Below the pieces are notes generated by a model, which did no database searches, was not told the DNA's origin, and saw only the letters and a list, made by a program, of their open reading frames with translations. Source: Williamsia sp. (lineage in GTDB: Bacteria > Bacteroidota > Bacteroidia > Chitinophagales > Chitinophagaceae). Taken from it: 55,798 bases of DNA. The position numbers and the translations under genes were made by a program. Shown piece after piece: positions 1-7,419 of this stretch. Within the stretch, counting starts at the first letter, position 1. Each line of letters opens with the position of its first letter. Location: NCBI GenBank assembly GCA_015069695.1, contig JADCRZ010000041.1, positions 1 to 55,798 of the forward strand, in the 5' to 3' direction.

Positions 1-67
1 ATCTTTCAAAGTGCAGGAGCCGCCGGCAGGCACAGCTGCACTCACTTGCTTTTTGCTTTCACTTTGT

Positions 68-146
68 ACTGAGATGTATCGAGAAAACCGGACAGTAAAG
101 TGACGTAAATTCGCTTTACTGTCCGGTTTTCTCGATACATCTCAGT
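68..146. repeat. Perfect 33-bp inverted repeat (long hairpin)
   Basis: Positions 68-100 and 114-146 are exact reverse complements over 33 bases, separated by a 13-base spacer. The arms begin ACTGAGATGTATCGAG and end GGACAGTAAAG. A stem this long without a T tract is not a typical intrinsic terminator. It could be a fused pair of insertion-sequence ends or a small non-autonomous palindromic element. No second copy is seen in the window. The small open frame at 145-366 begins inside its right arm. Confidence 0.8.
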
Positions 147-366
147 GGACTCTGTAAATTATCAATTGATTGTTTGGTACAATAACAGCAGATTCATAAG
201 AACAAATATAAAATTGAAAAGAGATAAGCAAAAATTCATCAACGCAGAAATTGAATACCTTGACGAAAACGATCATATCCATAAGCTCCCATTTAAAACC
301 AAGTTCAACACAACTTTAGAGAATGCGCCTAAATGGGATCATTATAGGCCTGAAAGACATTATTGA
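145..366 (+). CDS. Possible small ORF or gene fragment, unknown
   Basis: A 73-codon frame with a GTG start placed at the edge of the 33-bp inverted repeat. The frame is open only from base 109, because a stop lies in the hairpin loop, so the palindrome may have cut off the 5' part of a longer gene. The predicted protein is charged, with alternating hydrophobic stretches and a lysine-rich centre, and ends in RPERHY. I recognise no domain, signal peptide or membrane segment, and no ribosome binding site supports the start. It may be a real small protein, a 3' remnant or chance. Confidence 0.2.
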   Translation: MDSVNYQLIVWYNNSRFIRTNIKLKRDKQKFINAEIEYLDENDHIHKLPFKTKFNTTLENAPKWDHYRPERHY

Positions 367-394
367 CTTAATTGGTGATATTATCTAGCCAAAT

Positions 395-660
395 TTATTG
401 CGTATTTGGTTTACTTGCCGGTCCAATCTGCTTTTGATCTTTCCCCTCCATCACCGGAATAAACCCGCTGTCATTGGTACCGGTGAGCTTTACGAACTCG
501 TTCTCCACTTTGGCACAGTCGATAATAGCCCGGGCCACATCGGTTATCTGTGCTGCTGTTTCTAAGCTGATGGTACCGGCCTCCAGGCCGTCCATGGTCC
601 GGCAACCAGTCGTTCACGGAGGTTGCCAATAAGATCTTCTAACACACGTTTGGTTGTATG
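395..660 (-). pseudogene. Frameshifted small hypothetical protein remnant
   Basis: Two adjacent minus-strand frames look like one short helical protein. The upstream part reads TTKRVLEDLIGNLRERLVAG and the downstream part reads MDGLEAGTISLETAAQITDV and runs on to a Thr-Gln terminus. The change of frame falls near base 600. Small proteins built this way (short helix, a glycine turn, then a segment like DVARAIIDCAKVENEF) are familiar to me from Bacteroidota prophage and island DNA, but I cannot name the family. The break could be real decay or a sequencing indel. It sits just upstream of, and divergent from, the large toxin-like gene at 793. Confidence 0.35.
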
Positions 661-792
661 GGGCTGGCCAGGTGAATTCGTGCGTTGACGAAAAATCCCC
701 CAATCTGGGTGATTGTCAGCTGTCGTGAAACTTGGTAACTTTTCATTGTCACCACATTGACATCTTAACCACCATTTCCTAAACTGCTTATC

Positions 793-3702
793 ATGAATAC
801 CTACGCAGACAAAGAGCAAGAGTCTACATCTATGACCTCTCAACACAACTACGTCCAGAGAGAAGACGCATTACCGGAGACACTCACCAAAAACGGCCAG
901 CACGAATCGGGTGAACAGGAGAATCAGCAGCCATGGATGAGCGGAACACACAATCCTCTGCAAATGAGAATCTCCACCCAGAATCCATTGCAGCCAGGTA
1001 CTTCTACGCAAAATCCGCTGAAGCCCATGGTTTCAAATCAGAATCCTTTGAAGCCGATGACAAGCACGCAAAATCCTTTGCAGCTGCTGGCGAAGCAGTC
1101 GGCACCTGGTAATAATCCCCTGCAGATGCATGCGCAACCGGATGGCCGACAGGAGCCAGTGCAAAAGAAGTCAAACAATACCGGACTGCCTGATAAGCTC
1201 AAAGAAGGCGTTGAGAACCTTTCCGGCTTCTCAATGGACGACGTGAAGGTGCATTACAACTCCGACAAGCCGGCGCAGCTGCAGGCGTTGGCCTATGCAC
1301 AAGGGACGGATATACACCTAGGGCCAGGCCAGGAGAAGCACCTGCCGCATGAGGCATGGCATGTAGTGCAGCAGAAGCAGGGAAGAGTACAGCCGACTAT
1401 GCAAATGAAGGGAAACGTAGCAGTAAATGATGATAAGGGGTTGGAGAGCGAAGCGGATGTGATGGGAGGGAGAGCTATAAGCATACCTGGCTCCTCATCA
1501 AATCCTCATTCATCTCAAATTTTATCAATGCACAGCGAAACCAAACATGCAAAGACCATAGTACAGAGATTTGAATCAGGAGAACGGCCATTTGCTGAAG
1601 GATATACAAATGTGCTGAACGATCCTCAATGGATGCCAAAGGCTGAAGCGTATGAACAAAGATTGGGAACTTATACCTATAATTCAAGACAAGCAAGTAC
1701 ATCCCTCCATTCCGCTGTAATCAAAATGCATGAAGTCTTTAAAAAATATTATCAAACTGAATTTGCCAAGGACGAAGCAACTATCTTGAAAAAGCTTTTC
1801 TTTCGAGACGATAAAACAAGTGCCGGTCAGGTAGGCTTGAACCTGGACCTTGACAAAATGCTGCTAATGCTTGGCGAAGGTAACCTGAGGGAAAGAATGA
1901 CTGCCTTTTACAATGCCTCCTATTATGGGGCAGGTTATGGAGGTAATATCGCAGAAAGTTTCAAAGCCATCTTGCAGGACATCGTAATAAACAAGAAATG
2001 GGATCAATCAAATATGCTTAATCTGAACACCAAGTCGCTTCAAAAAGAAAATGATCATCTTGGAAGCTATTCAAGATCGGCCATCCATGGGATAGTTAGC
2101 ACGATCAGTGAGGAACGGGCCTATAATTATGCAGAAGATATATTTGCGCTTGGAAACATCACTTACCAGACGGATACGAACACTTTAGCAAATACAAGGG
2201 AAACTGCGCTCAGCCAGAAAAACCGTAATACGAGAGATGCTGCCGAAAAGAATAAGCACCGAAAAACATCAGATCGCTACCAGAACATGGGCACTCCGTT
2301 GTCCGACAGGGAACTTGCTTATGTGTTTCCCGACAAAAAACGTGAAAGTATTTTGGACAAAATGTTCTACACGGAAGAAAATTTTAGAAGGGCGCATACG
2401 GGAAGCGATCCCCTTCCTTGGGAAGAGGGAACAGTCATGTTTGAAATTACACCAGATGCATCCTGGTATAAAAAAATTCACGATGGTATGAAAATGCCAG
2501 TAGTGGCCGGAGTATCTGGAACAACAGCACGGATGTTGAAATCATTTGAATGGCTTAACACAGGGGCAAACGTGCTCAATTTCCGGCTTGGTATAATGGG
2601 ATGGATGCTCACCTCGTGGGACCATTCGCTTTATGAAATCCTGCGTGGGTCTCATATCGCAGGTGTAAAAGGAGCTGATGAAGAAAAAGCAATTCAGGAC
2701 GTAGTTCATATGTACATGAATATCCCCCCCCTCAGTGTGGCAGAACTAAGGGAGAAAGTGGCGGAAAACGGAATGTTCCCGCATGAGTTTATCTATCACA
2801 AACATGCCCTTGAAAAAGACAGTTCTAACCCCCAGTCAATTGTGCCGGGCACGAGTCCTATGGGAGAGGATGTTGCAAATAAAGGAAAAATGAAGATTTA
2901 TAATTCCGGAAGGAAAAAATCTGAATACGAAAATCTTTCGGAAGCGCATGCCATTGCCATTTACTCATATACAAGTGGAGCCCATAACATTTTGAATTCT
3001 GTAATGAGCTTTAATTTCTCTGAAACATTGGCCAAGAAAGAGATACAAAGAAAGCTAGGCAATATTATAAATCATGAAGCGGAGAAGTTCTTACTTAAAG
3101 AAAAAAAGAGAAAAGGAACGATTAGTCTGGTTGAAAAAAAGCAATTGGCACAACTGGAATCTCACCCGGTGGAATGGATTAATGTTCTGACACCTAAGTT
3201 ACCTGCCATCCAGAAAATCCTTGGCAATCCGGATATATCTGACGAAAAGCGCGAAATCTTCCGGCAAGAACTTCTCGATACTTGGCTTGTTACCATGGTG
3301 AACAAAATTTACCCTGAACTCCAAATGCATGCTAATATGACTGTAGAAGGGCTTAAAAATTTACCCGCTGTTAGCGGGATTACTGTTTGGCGGGGAGATT
3401 GGATAAGTAATCTGAGTATATATTACAACCAGGGCTCGTTGGTGAACTTCAGTACCTTCACTAGTTTTTCTAAGCAGCGTACAAGAGGTGAAGGATTCTC
3501 TACCTCGGGAAATTTTTCCACTAAAATGCTGATTAAGCTGGAATTGAAAGGAATTGCAGGAAAGGACATCAGTGGCCTTTCTATGTATCAATCCGAAGAA
3601 GAGGTGTTACTTATGCCCGGAGCCAGTATGAAGATTATAAAAGCCGGGTGGGGGAAAATAGGCAGGGATGATGTATGGATGGTGGAAGCTGAAGAAGTGT
3701 AA
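793..3702 (+). CDS. DUF4157 (eCIS cargo-type) protein with C-terminal ADP-ribosyltransferase-like domain
   Basis: 969 residues. Residues ~48-105 hold five NPLQ/NPLK repeats about ten residues apart, followed by a low-complexity Gln/Asn/Pro linker. Residues ~118-215 form a DUF4157 domain with a zinc-protease-like motif HEAWH (186-190) inside LPHEAWHVVQQ and a downstream ESEAD. DUF4157 is widely used as a marker of proteins carried by extracellular contractile injection systems (eCIS). The middle (~260-860) is unassigned. The last ~105 residues resemble ADP-ribosyltransferase exoenzymes: VWRGD (Arg867), an STFTSFS segment (887-893), GKDISGLSMY, and SEEEVLLMPG, whose Glu935-x-Glu937 fits the catalytic E-x-E pair. 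No signal peptide is visible. Likely a delivered toxin whose injection apparatus is outside this window. The start could also be Met14 (832). The gene is A+T-richer than the backbone from 11.4 kb on and sits among mobile remnants. The domain calls are good; delivery and target are inferred. Confidence 0.8.
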   Translation: MNTYADKEQESTSMTSQHNYVQREDALPETLTKNGQHESGEQENQQPWMSGTHNPLQMRISTQNPLQPGTSTQNPLKPMVSNQNPLKPMTSTQNPLQLLAKQSAPGNNPLQMHAQPDGRQEPVQKKSNNTGLPDKLKEGVENLSGFSMDDVKVHYNSDKPAQLQALAYAQGTDIHLGPGQEKHLPHEAWHVVQQKQGRVQPTMQMKGNVAVNDDKGLESEADVMGGRAISIPGSSSNPHSSQILSMHSETKHAKTIVQRFESGERPFAEGYTNVLNDPQWMPKAEAYEQRLGTYTYNSRQASTSLHSAVIKMHEVFKKYYQTEFAKDEATILKKLFFRDDKTSAGQVGLNLDLDKMLLMLGEGNLRERMTAFYNASYYGAGYGGNIAESFKAILQDIVINKKWDQSNMLNLNTKSLQKENDHLGSYSRSAIHGIVSTISEERAYNYAEDIFALGNITYQTDTNTLANTRETALSQKNRNTRDAAEKNKHRKTSDRYQNMGTPLSDRELAYVFPDKKRESILDKMFYTEENFRRAHTGSDPLPWEEGTVMFEITPDASWYKKIHDGMKMPVVAGVSGTTARMLKSFEWLNTGANVLNFRLGIMGWMLTSWDHSLYEILRGSHIAGVKGADEEKAIQDVVHMYMNIPPLSVAELREKVAENGMFPHEFIYHKHALEKDSSNPQSIVPGTSPMGEDVANKGKMKIYNSGRKKSEYENLSEAHAIAIYSYTSGAHNILNSVMSFNFSETLAKKEIQRKLGNIINHEAEKFLLKEKKRKGTISLVEKKQLAQLESHPVEWINVLTPKLPAIQKILGNPDISDEKREIFRQELLDTWLVTMVNKIYPELQMHANMTVEGLKNLPAVSGITVWRGDWISNLSIYYNQGSLVNFSTFTSFSKQRTRGEGFSTSGNFSTKMLIKLELKGIAGKDISGLSMYQSEEEVLLMPGASMKIIKAGWGKIGRDDVWMVEAEEV

Positions 3703-3730
3703 ATCGCAAGATGTTCTATCCGAATAGACG

Positions 3731-3766
3731 GTCTCTCTCAATGGCCTAAAAAGCCAGTGAAGAGAC
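3731..3766 (+). terminator. Possible terminator hairpin after the toxin gene
   Basis: An imperfect stem pairs GTCTCT with AGAGAC and TGGC with GCCA around a CTAAAAA loop, 28 bases after the stop codon of the toxin-like gene. There is no long T run, so this is only a plausible terminator. Confidence 0.35.
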
Positions 3767-3783
3767 GATTAAGCTGTGATATT

Positions 3784-4776
3784 TCAAGACATGTGAGACA
3801 TTTTACCCCTCATTTTATGGTAGTACCATTTGCTGCTTCTTACTATTATATCAACCTCTTTTTCACAGTATTTTGCAGTGACATCAGGTTGAATAGGAAT
3901 AAGGTGCTCAACCTCTGCTAACTTCTCTGCAGGCGTCTTACCCTTTAAGGAGGAATGTGGTCTTTTTTGATTGTAAAAGTTTTGCCATTCCAGCAACTGA
4001 TCAGCTAGGTGCAGCCCTCTTTCTTTCTTGGGTATGAAGCGATAGAACTCCGCCTTGTCGGTTAGATGTGAGCGCTCTACTTTGCCGTTAAGATGCGGAC
4101 TTCGGGGTTTGATGGGGCGAAACTTGATGAAATGGCACATCAGCTCCTCCTGAAACATATCATTGAAGAACTCAGTACCCCAATCAACCTGAACCCGCTG
4201 GATTGGAAACTGTAGAGTGTCCAGAACGTAAGACAAGAAATCAACTGCTGCCTCTGCTTTCTTATTAGGATAGAGTTTCAGAGCCCTCATTCTGGTACAA
4301 TCATCTATAGCAGTAAACTGGTAACAGGAAGGGGCTATTTTCGTTACATCAATTTGTACACGGTCACCTGGAACGGGCCTGCTGTAGCGGTTTGTGTGGT
4401 TTTTACCTTTATATCTTCTAAGGTTGGGGAGCTGCTGTTGCTTAAGAACCCGCCAAACTGTGGGAGGAGATATCTCTATAGAATGCATTCTGAGCAAGTG
4501 GACAGAAATGCTCTGAGGGCCGAAGTTATACTGATTTCTGAGCGATATAATGAGTTGTGTTAGTTCAGAGCTGATCTTCTGCTTGGCTAAGTGTTTAGGA
4601 CATTTGGAATGCCCCTGCAAAGCATCTTTACCATTTTCTTTGAACCGCTTTATCCATCGGTATAGAGTACAGCGGGGTATGCCACATTTTAGAGCCGCCT
4701 TACTGACAGAGCCAAGTTCCTCATAGCATTTGATCCAATTTTCTCGGGCTTTGATGTAGCGTTGGTTAGTATGCAT
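3784..4776 (-). CDS. IS481-type DDE transposase
   Basis: About 330 residues. The N-terminal third is a helix-turn-helix region (SVSKAALKCGIPRCTLYRW) and the rest is an integrase-core (rve) fold. Candidate acidic residues are the Asp in QIDVTKI, the Asp in VQVDWGTEF and the Glu in NGKVERSH, followed by the RPHSSLKGKTPAEKL segment typical of IS481/IS3-like transposases. I prefer the ATG at 4776 (MHTNQRYI) to the TTG at 4803. The frame is intact, so it may be functional. The terminal inverted repeats and target duplication could not be fixed by eye: the left end should lie near 3775-3795 and the right end near 4800-4810, where the conserved hairpin module begins. Confidence 0.85.
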   Translation of the reverse strand: MHTNQRYIKARENWIKCYEELGSVSKAALKCGIPRCTLYRWIKRFKENGKDALQGHSKCPKHLAKQKISSELTQLIISLRNQYNFGPQSISVHLLRMHSIEISPPTVWRVLKQQQLPNLRRYKGKNHTNRYSRPVPGDRVQIDVTKIAPSCYQFTAIDDCTRMRALKLYPNKKAEAAVDFLSYVLDTLQFPIQRVQVDWGTEFFNDMFQEELMCHFIKFRPIKPRSPHLNGKVERSHLTDKAEFYRFIPKKERGLHLADQLLEWQNFYNQKRPHSSLKGKTPAEKLAEVEHLIPIQPDVTAKYCEKEVDIIVRSSKWYYHKMRGKMSHMS

Positions 4777-4808
4777 AAGCAGCGAATGAAGAAAAGTTAT
4801 CAAAAGGG

Positions 4809-4912
4809 AGCAGTCATTTACCTGCAGCAGGCTTGCGCAAATAATTTGATGTCTTTTGCAGCAGTAGGAACACGGATGGACGATATCAGAAAAGACATCA
4901 AATTATTTGCGC
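4809..4912 (+). repeat. Integrase-associated hairpin module, copy 1
   Basis: A 23-bp perfect inverted repeat (4835-4857 and 4890-4912, beginning GCGCAAATAATT) encloses a 32-base loop that starts GCAGCAGTAGGAAC. The 26 bases before it (from AGCAGTCATTTACC) also match the sequence after the intact integrase at 9601. Compared with copy 2, the outer stem has changed while staying complementary, and the stem base and loop (GATGTCTTTTGCAGCAG, ATCAGAAAA, ACATC) are kept. It lies between the IS481-type transposase and a truncated integrase. Function unknown: structured RNA, terminator, or DNA site used in recombination or transfer. Confidence 0.75.
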
Positions 4913-4974
4913 CGGAAATTGTACTTTTTGCATCAAAGATAAAAAATAGAAAATGTATCGTATGTCTTGAAACT

Positions 4975-5301
4975 TCACATTTTAACCTTTTCATCTTTTC
5001 CAATTATCTTGTTCCAGATTGCATGCGCAGTAACAATATCACCGATAAGCAACAATTCTTTTTCCGCCTGGTAAACCTGGCTTTGAAGGGTATCAAGATA
5101 GTTGTTTAATATTCTTGCCTCCTCTTTGTTTCCAATAACCCTTTCTGCATGCTTATTCCATTTCGAAGGATCGCATTCTCTTTTGGCCGACATTTCTACC
5201 CTTACTCCGTCTATTGTCAACCGCATGTAAACAGGCAGGTTCCCTTTTACGTAATCTTTGTTCCGCTTCAGCTGAAAATGAATCTTGAAAGTCTTGTTCA
5301 T
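4975..5301 (-). pseudogene. Truncated Bacteroidota tyrosine recombinase (N-terminal fragment)
   Basis: 108 codons giving only the arm-type DNA-binding domain of a phage/ICE integrase, starting MNKTFKIHFQLKRNKDYVKG. It has the usual features of this domain: the beta-hairpin PVYMRLTIDG, then ECDPSKWN and the helix around IGNKEEARILNNYLDTLQ. Full-length relatives have about 400 residues, so the core-binding and catalytic domains are missing; the frame ends in EKVKM just before the hairpin module. Its start codon is 250 bases from the att-like copy at 5551, almost the same as the 254 bases between the second integrase and its att at 11108. It therefore looks like the integrase of an older element in the same tRNA site. 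Confidence 0.8.
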
Positions 5302-5819
5302 GGCGCTAATTTTTTAAAGATTTTAAAATTAGTATTGAGGTTAGCCTAAAACAAGATGTTCAGCAGGTGAACAGGTTGATCATCAATTGGTTACTTTAAA
5401 ATCGAGAGTAAATTTTACAAAAAATTTTTGACTCTCGATTTACGCTCGATGACTTTGAGCAGTTCTGTGCAATTTTGAACAGGTCCGTAAACGAAAAAAC
5501 CTCATAAACATAGTATTTATGAGGTTTTGAGCGATTTTGATAACCTATCCAGTGATCCCGCTGGGATCATGCTCTATCTTCTGAAAGCCGCGTGAATGCT
5601 GTGTTTTTTAACGAGGCGAAAGGTTGCTAACCGGATTGCTGACCTTTGATTTACTTTTCTTTGATCGGCATTGTAATAACTTGTGCTGACCAAATATACC
5701 GTAAATTACCTTTAAAAAATACAAGGTGTTTAACCAATTTTCTTTTCACCCGCCTAACTTAAAAATTTTACTGACTAGCAGAAAGTTTACCAACAGAAAA
5801 CTTTTGCTATATTCGCCAT
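5302..5819. other. Non-coding junction between two integrated elements
   Basis: 518 bases without a convincing gene. It contains an 11-bp inverted repeat (5399-5409 with 5431-5441, AAATCGAGAGT), a 13-bp hairpin (5496-5508 with 5516-5528, AAAACCTCATAAA) resembling a terminator, and the copy of the tRNA-Lys 3' end at 5551-5566. The hairpin-to-att spacing (22 bases) mirrors that at the tRNA gene (21 bases). The remaining A+T-rich part probably holds the promoter of the toxin-antitoxin pair. Confidence 0.6.
5551..5566. other. Attachment site copy (distal end of the island)
   Basis: The 16 bases AGTGATCCCGCTGGGA are identical to 11108-11123, the 3' end of the tRNA-Lys gene and its flank. Here the next bases make the palindrome TGATCCC-GCT-GGGATCA, as expected for a recombinase core site. 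This is a duplicated tRNA end left by integration. Confidence 0.8.
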
Positions 5820-6131
5820 GTGTTTAATATTATAACCCGAAAAACACTGCTTGAATACTGTAAACGTTACCCGGATGCAGCCGTTGCTCTGCAGGTATGG
5901 TATCATGAACTTGTGAAATGCGAGTTCAAAAACTTCAACGAATTGAAGAAAGTATACAGCAATGCAAGTTTGGTTGGTGATGACCGGGTAGTCTTTAACA
6001 TTATCGGCAACAAGTATCGCTTAGTAGTAAGGATTTCATTTGAATACAAAGCGATACAAATAAAATGGTTTGGGACGCATGCAGAGTATGACAAAATAGA
6101 TGTCTCAATCATCCCATACAAAAAGAAGTAA
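5820..6131 (+). CDS. higB: HigB-type toxin (mRNA interferase) of a type II TA pair
   Basis: 103 residues matching the HigB_toxin family: starts MFNIITRKTLLEYCKRYPDA, has the central WYHELVKCEFKNFNELKKVY helix region, the core VVFNIIGNKYRLVVRI and the ending IKWFGTHAEYDKID. Known members are RelE-fold ribosome-dependent mRNA interferases. The start is GTG at 5820; the overlapping ATG at 5818 is out of frame and stops at once. The gene lies one base upstream of the antitoxin gene, in the toxin-first order typical of higBA. In this island it probably stabilises the element or acts in phage defence. Confidence 0.85.
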   Translation: MFNIITRKTLLEYCKRYPDAAVALQVWYHELVKCEFKNFNELKKVYSNASLVGDDRVVFNIIGNKYRLVVRISFEYKAIQIKWFGTHAEYDKIDVSIIPYKKK

Positions 6132-6132
6132 A

Positions 6133-6492
6133 ATGGAACTAAAAAAGATTAAAACTAAAAAGGAGTACAAGGCCTACCTGGATTGGGTGGATGAACTTTT
6201 TGATAAGAAAGTGAAACCAGCTTCTCCTGAAGGTGAAAAGTTGCAAGTCGCTTTAATATTGATTAAACAGTACGAAGATGAACATTATCCTGTTCCGCTG
6301 CCTGATCCAATAGAGGCTGTTAAACTGAAGATGCAGGAGAAAGGATTGAAAAGTAAGGATTTAGTTGGAAAGATAGGTAGTAAGAGCTATGTATCCTCTC
6401 TTTTGAGTAAAAAGAAGCCATTAACACTGGAGATAGCGAAATTGTTTTATAAAGAATTAGGTGTACCAGCGGACGTCTTATTGTCATTATAA
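6133..6492 (+). CDS. higA: HigA-type antitoxin with helix-turn-helix
   Basis: 119 residues from the ATG at 6133, one base after the toxin stop codon. The N-terminal part (~1-70) is helical and charged, as in Bacteroidota HigA proteins; the C-terminal part is a Cro/CI-like helix-turn-helix: AVKLKMQEKGLKSKDLVGKI, then SKSYVSSLLSKKKPL and the closing LGVPADVLL. It should bind and neutralise HigB and repress the operon. Its stop codon directly abuts the stop codon of the convergent ariB-like gene, with no bases between. Confidence 0.85.
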   Translation: MELKKIKTKKEYKAYLDWVDELFDKKVKPASPEGEKLQVALILIKQYEDEHYPVPLPDPIEAVKLKMQEKGLKSKDLVGKIGSKSYVSSLLSKKKPLTLEIAKLFYKELGVPADVLLSL

Positions 6493-7416
6493 CTAAGCTT
6501 TCCCTCTAAACGCCTTATTCAAAAAGCCTTTTATTTCTTTAGGCTCTTTGATTCGAGGAGCAATTATTTGAATTGCATTGGTTTTTGATAAAGATACACA
6601 ACATCTGTATTTCTTCTCCCCTTCCTTTTTACCCAAATTTAATATTGTAGGAGTTATGTTGATGCAATGCACGAGATAAGCGAGTTCAAATTTTCCCCGA
6701 ATGTAAGTCTTAGGATTTTTGATTATCATTAATTTCTTAATGATTTCACGGAGTGATTTTATGGATGAAGTAGTGTTTACTCCTGCCATCTGATCTAAAC
6801 GATTAAGGATTCTTGATTTCCTTTTTGCGATATAATCATTGGAAACAAGAAATACGTCAGAAAAATTAATATTTTTTAAATTTATAGGATTATTATTCAA
6901 TTTATGAAAAATAATATAAGCAGACAACAATATTGATGCATCATGAAAAGTCTTCAGTCCCTTAGTAAAGTGTTTTGCCAGCTCCATATTCACATTTTCA
7001 TTCTCCAATCCGATCAAATCACGAATTGATCTAGCAAATGTTTCTTGGTCAACCAAATAATTTTCAATTGAGTAATACCTTGTAATAAATATGTTTGAGT
7101 CATTTGGATAAACAACGTTTAAGATGTCCGCGTAATCCTTATCAACAAAAAAAAGCACTCGCTTTTTTGAATATGAATTCCAGTTTAATTTATTATAATT
7201 TGCGTAAACTTGATCTTTATTCTTTGCCTGATAATAATATACCCTTTGTAATTTTTTCAATTTAGTCTGTATAAAATTACCATAAAAGGAAGGATCATCT
7301 TTACCTTCATGAAACACATGCAACGCATTATTATTATTGCTGTATTGTTGCAAAAAAGTAGTGTAGACAGATGCTTCCGACTTTGCTGCCTCCTTTAAAT
7401 ACTTTAACAGATTCAT
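6493..7416 (-). CDS. ariB: AriB-like DUF4435 (TOPRIM-type) effector of a PARIS-like defence system
   Basis: 307 residues. DUF4435 hallmarks are visible: FHEGKDDPSFY near residue 35 (TOPRIM-like acidic motif), VLFFVDKDYAD near 90 and the YYSIENYLVD motif near 112. In PARIS (phage anti-restriction induced system), AriB is the nuclease-like effector that is held by the AriA ATPase and released when a phage anti-restriction protein is sensed. The gene follows the ATPase gene by three bases, the order known for ariAB. The C-terminal half is not distinctive. Other AAA plus DUF4435 pairs may exist that are not strictly PARIS, so the subtype is an inference. Confidence 0.75.
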   Translation of the reverse strand: MNLLKYLKEAAKSEASVYTTFLQQYSNNNNALHVFHEGKDDPSFYGNFIQTKLKKLQRVYYYQAKNKDQVYANYNKLNWNSYSKKRVLFFVDKDYADILNVVYPNDSNIFITRYYSIENYLVDQETFARSIRDLIGLENENVNMELAKHFTKGLKTFHDASILLSAYIIFHKLNNNPINLKNINFSDVFLVSNDYIAKRKSRILNRLDQMAGVNTTSSIKSLREIIKKLMIIKNPKTYIRGKFELAYLVHCINITPTILNLGKKEGEKKYRCCVSLSKTNAIQIIAPRIKEPKEIKGFLNKAFRGKA

Positions 7417-7419
7417 TTT

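Noticed and set aside
3775-4810. Exact ends of the IS481-type element
   Set aside because: The two ends show only weak similarity by eye and no target duplication was identified, so no boundaries are claimed.
4835-4912. Integron attC site or invertible promoter
   Set aside because: No integron core motifs (GTTRRRY/RYYYAAC) at the arms, and the 32-base spacer is too short for a typical promoter inversion cassette.
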